DNA of 64,000 nucleotides from Streptomyces sp. PsTaAH-137 (GTDB lineage: Bacteria; Actinomycetota; Actinomycetes; Streptomycetales; Streptomycetaceae). Shown here piece after piece: positions 24,784-32,066 of the stretch. The notes under the pieces were generated by a model that saw only the letters and a program-made list of their open reading frames with translations, had not been told where the DNA came from and made no database searches. The stretch lies in the NCBI RefSeq assembly GCF_003259365.1, contig NZ_QLLY01000015.1, positions 62,001 through 126,000 of the forward strand, read 5' to 3'. Made by a program: the position numbers and the translations under genes. Every line of letters begins with the position of its first letter. Position 1 is the stretch's first letter.

Positions 24784-25595
24784 CGACGTGCCCGGTGCCG
24801 GTCGGCTACCGGGTGTCCGACCGCTGGGACGAGACGCACGACACCGTCACCCTGCGCCTCGAACCGGCCGGACGCCCGCTGGCCCCGTTCGCGCCGGGCC
24901 AGTTCGCGATGGTCTGCGCGTTCGGCGTGGGGGAGATCCCGGTGTCGGTCAGCTCGCTGCCGACCGTCGGCCACGGACTCGCCCACACCGTGCGCGAGGC
25001 CGGCCCGGTCTCGGCCGCCCTGTGCCGCAAGCGGATCGGCGACACCGTCGGCCTGCGCGGACCGTTCGGCACCGGCTGGGGCCCGGAGCAGGCGTACGGG
25101 CGTGATGTGCTCGTGGTCGCCGTGGGGATCGGACTCGCGCCGCTGCGCCCCCTCGTGCGGCACGCGGTGGCCGAGCCGTCCCTCTACGGCCGCGTCAACG
25201 TCCTCGTCGGCGCCCGCACCCCCGGCGATCTCATCTCCCGCGTGGAGACGCGGCGTTGGCCCACCGCGTACACCGGCGTCACCGTCGACCACTCGGACCG
25301 CTACTGGCGCGGCGAGACCGGCCCCGTCACCCGGCTGCTCGACGGCGCGCACTTCGACTCCGCCCGCACCACCGCCTTCGTGTGCGGACCCGAACCGATG
25401 ATCCGGGGCACCGCCCGCGACCTCGTCCACCGCGGCGTGCCCGCCGACCGGATCCGGGTCTCCCTGGAGCGCGCCATGCGCTGCGCCACCGGCCACTGCG
25501 GGCACTGCCGGCTCGGACCGGTCCTGCTCTGCCGCGACGGACCCGTCATCGGGTTCGACCGCGCCGACCCCCTCCCGTCCACCAGGGAACTGTGA
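24780..25595 (+). CDS. Hydrogenase gamma subunit (FAD/NAD(P)-binding, [2Fe-2S] oxidoreductase)
   Basis: 271 aa from ATG 24780, overlapping the upstream stop (ATGA). FAD domain: FAPGQFAMVCAFGVGEIPVSVSS. NAD(P) domain: VVAVGIGLAPLRPLVRHA and AFVCGPEPMI. C-terminal [2Fe-2S] site: CATGHCGHCRLGPVLLC. This is the diaphorase-type subunit of group 3b hydrogenases/sulfhydrogenases (HydG), related to PyrK and the AsrB family, passing electrons between NAD(P)H and the Fe-S chain. All cofactor motifs are intact although its beta, small and large partners are stubs. It could survive as a free oxidoreductase or be recently orphaned. The small-subunit start should follow, but only a scar does (25601-25736). 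Confidence 0.87.
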   Translation: MTTCPVPVGYRVSDRWDETHDTVTLRLEPAGRPLAPFAPGQFAMVCAFGVGEIPVSVSSLPTVGHGLAHTVREAGPVSAALCRKRIGDTVGLRGPFGTGWGPEQAYGRDVLVVAVGIGLAPLRPLVRHAVAEPSLYGRVNVLVGARTPGDLISRVETRRWPTAYTGVTVDHSDRYWRGETGPVTRLLDGAHFDSARTTAFVCGPEPMIRGTARDLVHRGVPADRIRVSLERAMRCATGHCGHCRLGPVLLCRDGPVIGFDRADPLPSTREL

Positions 25596-25600
25596 CGCCC

Positions 25601-25736
25601 ATGAGCACCCTGTCGCCGGCCGCCTTCACGCCGCCCTCCGGTGACGGCCTCCGCCGACTCGCCCTGCATCTCCCGCTCCACCCACTTCCTCGACCCTCAC
25701 CGTCGAGCGAGTCCCACCGGCCCCGAGGAGGCTGCC
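25601..25736 (+). pseudogene. Fused remnant of hydrogenase small/large subunit genes (large-subunit L2 motif stub)
   Basis: Six bases after the gamma-subunit stop an ATG (25601) may be the old small-subunit start. At 25656-25700 another frame reads DSPCISRSTHFLDPH. The C-terminal nickel-binding motif of group 3b large subunits is DPCISCATHFL. The match includes PCIS and THFLD, but the second nickel-ligand Cys is Arg. Everything between, about 1.9 kb in an intact operon, is gone. The frame then runs into the CBS gene. The stub is short, so the call rests on the motif plus its position directly behind gamma. Confidence 0.65.
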
Positions 25737-26387
25737 GTGAGCGTCAGCCCGCACATCGTCAGTGACGTCATGACCCACACCGTCGTGGCCGTCGGCCGCG
25801 ACGCCCTCTTCAAGGACATCGTCGAACTCATGGACCAGTGGAAGGTCGGCGCCGTCCCGGTCCTGGAGGGCGAGAGCCGCGTCGTCGGAGTCGTCTCCGA
25901 GGCCGACCTGCTGCCCAAGGAGGAGTTCCGCGACGCCGACCCCGACCGGATCGAGCAACTGCACCGTCTGTCCGACCTGGCCAAGGCGGGCGCGGTCAGC
26001 GCCGGCGAGCTGATGAGCAGCCCCGCCGTGTGCGTGCGCCCCGACGCCACCCTCGCCGAGGCCGCCCGCATCATGGCCCACCGGAGGGTGAAGCGACTGT
26101 CCGTCGTCGGCGCCGGGGGCAGCCTCGAAGGCATCGTCAGCCGCTCCGACCTGCTGAAAGTGTTCCTTCGTCCCGATGAGGAGATCGCCGAGGAGGTGCG
26201 GCACACCGTCGCCGCTTACCTCTTCCCCGACGAACAGATCACTGTCGTCGTGGCCGACGGCGTGGTCACCTTCGGCGGGACCCTGCGCAACCGCAACCTG
26301 GTGCCCGTCGCGGCCCGCCTCGCGCGCGCCGTCGAAGGAGTCGTCGACATCCGCATGGACTTCACCGGACCCGCACCGGCCGACTGA
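25737..26387 (+). CDS. CBS-pair / BON-like domain protein (second copy)
   Basis: 216 aa from GTG 25737 behind GAGGAGG; the frame is open upstream only because it joins the large-subunit stub. CBS 1: VSDVMTHTVVAVGRDALFKDIVELMDQWKVGAVPVLEGESRVVGVVSEADLL. CBS 2: AGELMSSPAVCVRPDATLAEAARIMAHRRVKRLSVVGAGGSLEGIVSRSDLL. A BON-like tail, ITVVVADGVVTFGGTLRNR, ends the protein. It is a paralogue of the 17930-18664 protein. It now sits as the third intact gene of the hydrogenase-remnant operon, and its stop overlaps the ATG of the hypD remnant by one base. Confidence 0.92.
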   Translation: MSVSPHIVSDVMTHTVVAVGRDALFKDIVELMDQWKVGAVPVLEGESRVVGVVSEADLLPKEEFRDADPDRIEQLHRLSDLAKAGAVSAGELMSSPAVCVRPDATLAEAARIMAHRRVKRLSVVGAGGSLEGIVSRSDLLKVFLRPDEEIAEEVRHTVAAYLFPDEQITVVVADGVVTFGGTLRNRNLVPVAARLARAVEGVVDIRMDFTGPAPAD

Positions 26388-26865
26388 TGACGTACCGGGC
26401 GGAGTACCGCGATCCGGTCCTGGCACGGCCGACTGCTTGCCGAGCTGACGGCCACAGCCACCCGCCGTGGCGGATCACGGAAGTGCGGGGCGGGCGGAGG
26501 CACACCCTGGTCCGCCAGGGCATCGACGCCGTCCTGCCCGCCGGGATCCGCATGATTAGCGGTCCCGGATGCCCGGTCTGCGGCACCCCGCTGGAGACGC
26601 TCGACCGGGCCAAGGCGATCGCCGCCATGCCCCGTACCGTGTCACCGGCTTCGGCGACATGCGGCGCGTCCCCGGCTCCACCACCGACCTGCTGTCCCTG
26701 CGCGCCCGCGGCGCCGACGTGTGCGTCGTCCAGAGTCCGATGGACGCTGTCCGGATCGCGGCGCGGCTGCCCGGACGCCAGGTGGTGTTCCTCGCCGTCG
26801 GCTTCGTCGGCGCGGGACGCCTTGTCGACATGCCGACCTGGGAGCTGCTGCCGCGCATCTGCTGA
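26387..26865 (+). pseudogene. hypD: hypD remnant (frameshifted, truncated)
   Basis: Frame 1 from ATG 26387: YRAEYRDPVLA, ITEVRGGRRHTLVRQGIDAVLP and MISGPGCPVCGTPLETLD follow HypD (FxxEYRDP, IMEVCGGHTH, HGPGCPVC.TP). Near 26630 the similarity jumps by a frameshift to the frame ending at 26865: FGDMRRVPGSTTDLLSLRARGAD, then VVQSPMDAVRIAARLPG and VVFLAVGF. The remainder, about 200 residues including the C-terminal Fe-S cysteines, is missing. The essential Cys of EVCGGHTH is Arg and the first His is Arg. HypD builds the Fe(CN)2CO centre with HypC; this copy cannot. Confidence 0.82.
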
Positions 26866-26932
26866 GGCCGCCGTTCCAAGGGGCCGAAGCCCGCCCGGCC
26901 AGCGGTACAGGCGTGCGCCGTACACTCCCCGG

Positions 26933-28558
26933 GTGACCGCCACCGCACCTCCCGTCGCCCCGTCCGACGAGCCCGACGCACGGCCCGCGCGCCGCTCCGG
27001 CCTGCGCCGGTTCGTCCCCGTCGTCCTCGCGGCGATCGCCGGACTCCTCCTGTACGTCACCTTCCCGCCGCGCGAACTGCCGTGGCTCGCCCCGGTGGCG
27101 TTCGCCCTGTTCGGCATCGCCGTGCACGGACGGCGGCTGCGGGCCGGATTCGGCCTCGGGCTCGTCTTCGGGCTCGCCTACCTGGTGCCGCTGCTGTCCT
27201 GGACGGGCGTGGACGTCGGCCCGCTGCCGTGGCTGGCGCTCGCCGCCGCCGAGGCGCTGATCCTCGCCCTGGCGGGCCTGGGCATCGCCTACGTGTCGCG
27301 GCTGCCACTGTGGCCGCTCTGGGCGAGCGGTGTGTGGATCGCGGACGAGGCGCTGCGCGCCCGGTTCCCGTTCGGCGGGTTCCCCTGGGGCAAGGTCGCC
27401 TTCGGGCAGCCCAGCGGCGTGTTCCTGCCGCTCGCCTCGCTCGGCGGCACCCCGCTGCTCGGCTTCGGCGTGGTGCTCTGCGGCTTCGGTCTGGGCGCGC
27501 TCGTCCTGCGCGTGCTCCGCCTCAAGAAGGAGCGCGAGAACAGCGGCAGCCGTCTGCTGCGCGACCGCGGGATCGTCGCCGCTGCCGTCTGCGCCGTCGC
27601 CCCGGTGATCGCCGGAGCGGCCGCCATGCCGCTCGTCTCGAACGACGCCGAGGCCGGCACCGCCCGCGTCGCGCTCATCCAGGGCAACGTGCCGCGCATG
27701 GGCCTCGACTTCAACGCCCAGCGGCGGGCCGTGCTCGACTACCACGTCCGCGAGACCATGAAGCTCGCCGCCAAGATCAAGGCGGGCACCGTGAAGAAGC
27801 CCGACCTCGTGCTGTGGCCGGAGAACTCCTCCGACATCGACCCGTACGTGAACATGGACGCCTACGAAGAGATCCAGAAGGCCGCCAAGGCGGTCGGCGC
27901 CCCGATCTCGGTGGGCGCCGTCGTCACCGACAAGAACGGTGACGCGCGGAACCAGCTCATCCTCTGGGACCCCAAGACCGGCCCCGGAGCCACGTACAAC
28001 AAGCGGCACCTGCAGCCCTTCGGTGAGTACATGCCGTACCGCGGCTTCTTCCGGATCTTCAGCAAGGACGTCGACCGGGCGGGCAACTTCGTCCCCGGTG
28101 ACAAGGCCGTCGTCTTCGACATGTCGGGCACCGAGGTCGGCAACGTCACCTGCTACGAGGCCGCGTTCGACGACGTGGTCCGCGACCAGGTGAACGAGGG
28201 CGCCCAGATCCTTTCCGTGCCGAGCAACAACGCCACGTTCGAGCGCAGCCAGATGACCTACCAGCAGCTCGCCATGGACCGGGTCCGCGCCGTGGAGCAC
28301 GGCAGGGCCGTGATGGTCCCGGTGACCAGCGGCGTCAGCGCTGTCATCCGCCCCGACGGGTCGATCGCCCAGAAGACCGGCATGTTCGAGGCGGACACGC
28401 TGCTCGCCGAGGTCCCCAAGCGGACCAGCAAGACGCTCGCCACGCGCGCGGGTGTCTGGCCCGAGGCGCTGCTGACCGCTCTCGGCGTCGGCGGTCTCGC
28501 CTGGGCGGTCGTCCGGTCCCGCAAGGGTCGCGGTGCCACGGCCCGATCGAAGGGCTGA
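26933..28558 (+). CDS. lnt: Apolipoprotein N-acyltransferase
   Basis: 541 aa from GTG 26933; the longer open frame upstream belongs to the hypD remnant. Six or more N-terminal membrane helices (about 25-240), with FGGFPWGKVAFGQ in the conserved loop, precede a periplasmic nitrilase domain with the triad Glu297 (LWPENSS), Lys357 (YNKRHLQPFGEYMP) and Cys407 (GNVTCYEAAF). One C-terminal helix (about 510-530) and a basic tail end the protein. It transfers an acyl chain from phospholipid to the N-terminal Cys of lipoproteins. Streptomyces usually carry two lnt homologues. It stands outside the island, with its own start 67 bp after the remnant. Confidence 0.94.
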   Translation: MTATAPPVAPSDEPDARPARRSGLRRFVPVVLAAIAGLLLYVTFPPRELPWLAPVAFALFGIAVHGRRLRAGFGLGLVFGLAYLVPLLSWTGVDVGPLPWLALAAAEALILALAGLGIAYVSRLPLWPLWASGVWIADEALRARFPFGGFPWGKVAFGQPSGVFLPLASLGGTPLLGFGVVLCGFGLGALVLRVLRLKKERENSGSRLLRDRGIVAAAVCAVAPVIAGAAAMPLVSNDAEAGTARVALIQGNVPRMGLDFNAQRRAVLDYHVRETMKLAAKIKAGTVKKPDLVLWPENSSDIDPYVNMDAYEEIQKAAKAVGAPISVGAVVTDKNGDARNQLILWDPKTGPGATYNKRHLQPFGEYMPYRGFFRIFSKDVDRAGNFVPGDKAVVFDMSGTEVGNVTCYEAAFDDVVRDQVNEGAQILSVPSNNATFERSQMTYQQLAMDRVRAVEHGRAVMVPVTSGVSAVIRPDGSIAQKTGMFEADTLLAEVPKRTSKTLATRAGVWPEALLTALGVGGLAWAVVRSRKGRGATARSKG

Positions 28559-28583
28559 CGGGCGAACGGTTAGGGTCGCGCAC

Positions 28584-29078
28584 ATGGCTACCCCTGAATA
28601 CATCCGCGCCATCCGTGCCACGGCGGGCCACCAGCTCCTCTACCTGCCCGGCGTCACCGCCGTCGTCTTCGACGACCAGGGACGGGTGCTGCTCGGCCGC
28701 CGTGCCGACACCGGCCGGTGGGCCGTGCCGGCGGGCATCGCCGAGCCGGGAGAGCAGCCCGCGGACGTCGCCACGCGCGAGGTGTTCGAGGAGACCGGGA
28801 TCGAGTGCGTCGCCGAGCGCGTCGTCCTCGTACAGGCCCTGAAGAGCCCGATCACCTACCCCAACGGCGATCAGTGCCAGTTCATGGACATCACTTTCCT
28901 GTGCCGGGCCACCGGCGGTGAGGCCCGCGTCAACGACGACGAGTCGCTTGAAGTCGGCTGGTTCGACCTGGACGCGCTGCCGCCCCTGGACGAGCACGGA
29001 TCGTTCAGGATCAAGCAGGCCGAGCAGGAGGGGCCCACGTGGTTCGAGGGCGGCGCGGGCGGTACGACCACCGTCTGA
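28584..29078 (+). CDS. NUDIX hydrolase
   Basis: 164 aa from ATG 28584, 25 bp behind lnt. The NUDIX box is GIAEPGEQPADVATREVFEETGI, fitting G-x5-E-x7-REUxEExGU. It resembles actinobacterial MutT/NUDIX proteins that hydrolyse nucleoside diphosphate derivatives; the substrate is unknown. The last 40 residues, EVGWFDLDALPPLDEHGSFRI, are the usual C-terminal helix region. It could be co-transcribed with lnt. Confidence 0.9.
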   Translation: MATPEYIRAIRATAGHQLLYLPGVTAVVFDDQGRVLLGRRADTGRWAVPAGIAEPGEQPADVATREVFEETGIECVAERVVLVQALKSPITYPNGDQCQFMDITFLCRATGGEARVNDDESLEVGWFDLDALPPLDEHGSFRIKQAEQEGPTWFEGGAGGTTTV

Positions 29079-29162
29079 CGTGGCCGGAACCCATGCCTGA
29101 GCAGTGAAGTGTGGGTTCGGGCCACATCGGGGCGTGCCGGGGGACTGCCTAGGGTGCGGACC

Positions 29163-29951
29163 ATGACCCCGCTCTCGCCTGCCATCGCCCCCTCCGCCGT
29201 ACCCCTCGACCTCGGCGGACGCACCGCACTCGTCACCGGCGCCGCCGGCGGCATCGGCCGGGCCTGCGCCCTGCGCCTCGCCGCCGCGGGCGCCAAGGTG
29301 CGCGCGGTGGACCGGGACGCCGCCGGACTCGAACTGCTCGCCGAGGAGGCCCCGGGGATCGAACCCCGTGTCCTGGACCTGACCGACCTCGACGCCGCCG
29401 AGGCCGCGGCGGCCGGCACCGACGTCCTCGTCAACAACGCGGGCATCCAACTGGTACGCCCCGTCGAGGAGTTCCCGCCCGACGTGTTCCACACCGTGCT
29501 GACCCTCATGGTGGAGGCTCCGTTCCGGCTGATCCGCGGCGCGCTCCCGCACATGTACGGGCAGAACTGGGGCCGCATCGTGAACGTGTCGTCGGTGCAC
29601 GGACTGCGCGCCTCCGCCTACAAGTCCGCCTACGTCACCGCCAAGCACGGCCTCGAAGGGCTGTCGAAGACGGTCGCGCTGGAGGGCGCCGCGCACGGTG
29701 TCACCTCGAACTGCGTGAACCCGAGCTATGTGCGCACCCCGCTCGTCGAACGGCAGATCGCCGACCAGGCCACCGCGCACGACATCCCCGAGGAGCAGGT
29801 GCTGACCCAGGTGATGCTGCGGGACAGCGCGCTCAAGCGGCTCATCGAGCCGGAGGAGGTCGCCGAGGCGGTGGCTCATCTGTGCTCGCCGCAGGCGTCG
29901 TTCATGACCGGGACGTCGATGATCCTCGACGGCGGCTGGACAGCTCACTGA
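29163..29951 (+). CDS. 3-hydroxybutyrate dehydrogenase (SDR family)
   Basis: 262 aa from ATG 29163. Classical SDR: TGAAGGIGRA cofactor loop, NNAG motif in VLVNNAGIQ, catalytic Ser in VNVSSVHG, YxxxK in SAYVTAKHG, and the 3-hydroxybutyrate-specific HGVTSNCVNPSYVRTPLVERQI. It oxidises (R)-3-hydroxybutyrate to acetoacetate with NAD+. The next genes, a PucR-type regulator and a convergent MHS transporter, fit control and uptake of this or a related acid. Start choice is by conservation; the ribosome site is weak. Confidence 0.88.
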   Translation: MTPLSPAIAPSAVPLDLGGRTALVTGAAGGIGRACALRLAAAGAKVRAVDRDAAGLELLAEEAPGIEPRVLDLTDLDAAEAAAAGTDVLVNNAGIQLVRPVEEFPPDVFHTVLTLMVEAPFRLIRGALPHMYGQNWGRIVNVSSVHGLRASAYKSAYVTAKHGLEGLSKTVALEGAAHGVTSNCVNPSYVRTPLVERQIADQATAHDIPEEQVLTQVMLRDSALKRLIEPEEVAEAVAHLCSPQASFMTGTSMILDGGWTAH

Positions 29952-30084
29952 CGCGGTGACTGCGCACTTTTCAGGCTATTCACGGCTTCTGCGGTCACTC
30001 TGAGGAGTGGCCGCAGTTCTGTGATCGTTCGAGTTGTCCACAGGGCTGGCGGGGCCGGCCGTACGACGGGTAATCCTGTTGAGC

Positions 30085-32022
30085 ATGTCGCACCCTCAAC
30101 CACCATCGGCCGCGGCCGCCGACCCGCTGGACGCCGGGGACCCGCAGGCCCCGTTCCTGGAGCTGCTCGCCCGGGGCGCGTCCGCCGACGCCTACGAGCA
30201 GCCCGTGCTGCTCGCGCGCGCCGACGGCGCTCCGGCCGCCCGGATCGCGGCCCTGGAGGCCGCCAAGCGGCTCGCGCTCGGGGTGCGCGAGGAGATGGAG
30301 GGCAGACGGCGCCGCGAGGCCGAGCTGTCCGCGCTGTTCGAGACCGCGCACGACCTGGCCGGACTGCGCGACCTCGACGCCGTCCTCCAGGCCATCGTGC
30401 AGCGCGCCCGCTCCCTGCTGCGCACGGACGTCGCGTACCTGACGCTGAACGACCCGGTCAGGGGCGACACCCGGATGCGCGTCACCGAGGGCTCGGTCGC
30501 CGCACGCTTCCAGCAGCTGCGGCTCGGCATGGGCGAGGGGCTCGGCGGCCTCGTCGCCCAGACCGCCCGCCCGTACGTCACGGACAACTACGCGCAGGAC
30601 GTCCGGTTCCAGCACACCAGCACCATCGACGCCGGCGTCGGGGACGAAGGGCTCCAGGCCATCCTCGGCGTGCCGCTCATGCTCGGCTCCCAGGTGATCG
30701 GCGTGCTCTTCGCCTCCGACCGCAGGACCCGGGTCTTCGAGCGTGAGGAGATCGCGCTGCTCGGCTCCTTCGCCGCGCTCGCGGCCGCTGCCATCGACGC
30801 GGCCAACCTGCTCACCGAGACCCGTGAGGCGCTGGCCGGCCTGGAGCGGGCCAACGAGATCATCCGCGACCGCAGCGGAGTCATCGAGCGCGCATCCGAC
30901 GTGCACGACCGGCTCGCCGAGCTGGTGCTGCGCGGTGGTGGCGTGCACGACGTGGCGGCCGCCGTCTCCCAGGTCCTGGACGGCACCGTGGAGTTCACGG
31001 ACGCCGAGGCGGCCCCCGCGGAGGCTCTGGAGGCGTCCCGCGCCGAAGGGCACGCGGTGCGCCGGGACCAGGACTGGGTCGCGGCCGTCGCCGCCGGCGG
31101 CGAGCTGCTCGGCGCCCTGGTGCTGCGCGGCCATCCGGGGCTCGACCCGGTCGACCAGCGCACCCTGGAGCGCGCCGCCATGGTCACCTCACTGCTGCTG
31201 CTCGCCCGGCGCTCCGCGTCCGAGGCCGAACAGCGCGTCCGCGGCGAGCTGTTGGACGACCTGCTCGATGCCCGCGACCGGGACCCGCGCCTCCTGCGCG
31301 AGCGGGCCTCCCGGCTCGACGCCGACCTGGACGCCACCCACGTGGTGCTCGCGGCCCACCTGGAGACCGTCGCGGACGACGCCGAGGAGGAGGCGGCCGC
31401 GCGCCGCCGGCTCGGGGCCGCCGCCGGGCATCTCGCGGCCACCCGGCACGGACTGGCCGCCGCGCGGGACGGCGGCACGGTGCTGCTGCTCCCGCTGGCC
31501 GCGGACGACACGGCCTCCGCAGTCGCCTCCCTGGTCGCCAAGCGGCTCTCCGCGGCGATCCACGAGACGGTCACGGTCGGCGCGTCCTCGCCGGTCGACG
31601 GGCTGGCCACCCGCACCGAGACGGCCGCCGTCGCCTGTGCCGAGGCGCGGCGCTGCCTCGACGCGCTCCGGGTCCTGGGCCGGGCGGGGGAGGGCGCGGC
31701 GGCCGAGGACTTCGGATTCCTGGGACTGCTGCTCGCCGACAGCCGGGACATCCCCGGTTTCGTGACCCGCACCATCGGCGAGGTCGTCACCTACGACGCG
31801 CGCAGAGGCACCGATCTGGTCCGCACCCTCGACGCCTACTTCGCGGCCGGATCGAGCCCCGCCCGCACCAAGGACGCCCTGCACGTCCATGTGAACACGG
31901 TGGCGCAGCGCCTGGAGCGGATCGGCCATCTGCTCGGCCCTGACTGGCAGGCGCCCGAGCGCTCCCTGGAGATCCAGCTCGCGCTGCGGCTGCACCGGCT
32001 GTCGGGCCCGGACATACGCTGA
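30085..32022 (+). CDS. GAF / PucR-type transcriptional regulator
   Basis: 645 aa from ATG 30085. A helical N terminus (about 60-95) precedes a GAF domain at about 95-255 (VLQAIVQRARSLLRTDVAYL, GLGGLVAQTARPYVTDNY, GVPLMLGSQVIGVLFASDRR). A central GGDEF-like/CdaR region follows, and the C terminus is a PucR helix-turn-helix: LVRTLDAYFAAGSSPARTKDALHVHVNTVAQRLERI. Such regulators activate catabolic genes in response to an effector bound by GAF. Its place 133 bp downstream of the 3-hydroxybutyrate dehydrogenase makes that gene a likely target. Confidence 0.88.
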   Translation: MSHPQPPSAAAADPLDAGDPQAPFLELLARGASADAYEQPVLLARADGAPAARIAALEAAKRLALGVREEMEGRRRREAELSALFETAHDLAGLRDLDAVLQAIVQRARSLLRTDVAYLTLNDPVRGDTRMRVTEGSVAARFQQLRLGMGEGLGGLVAQTARPYVTDNYAQDVRFQHTSTIDAGVGDEGLQAILGVPLMLGSQVIGVLFASDRRTRVFEREEIALLGSFAALAAAAIDAANLLTETREALAGLERANEIIRDRSGVIERASDVHDRLAELVLRGGGVHDVAAAVSQVLDGTVEFTDAEAAPAEALEASRAEGHAVRRDQDWVAAVAAGGELLGALVLRGHPGLDPVDQRTLERAAMVTSLLLLARRSASEAEQRVRGELLDDLLDARDRDPRLLRERASRLDADLDATHVVLAAHLETVADDAEEEAAARRRLGAAAGHLAATRHGLAAARDGGTVLLLPLAADDTASAVASLVAKRLSAAIHETVTVGASSPVDGLATRTETAAVACAEARRCLDALRVLGRAGEGAAAEDFGFLGLLLADSRDIPGFVTRTIGEVVTYDARRGTDLVRTLDAYFAAGSSPARTKDALHVHVNTVAQRLERIGHLLGPDWQAPERSLEIQLALRLHRLSGPDIR

Positions 32023-32055
32023 CCCCGCACGCCCGGCGGGGCGTACGGGGTCAGC
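32018..32055. terminator. Strong bidirectional terminator
   Basis: A nested stem-loop: GCTGACCCCG pairs with CGGGGTCAGC, then ACGCCC with GGGCGT around a 4-nt loop. It separates the convergent regulator and MHS transporter genes. Confidence 0.8.
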
Positions 32056-32066
32056 GGGACCGGCTG

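Noticed and set aside
12368..26932. Interpretation as a biosynthetic gene cluster
   Set aside because: No polyketide, peptide, terpene or siderophore synthase is present; the genes are stress, redox and carbon-storage functions.
26387..26932. N-terminal extension of the apolipoprotein N-acyltransferase
   Set aside because: The extra 182 residues in that frame match HypD, not Lnt; Lnt begins naturally at GTG 26933.
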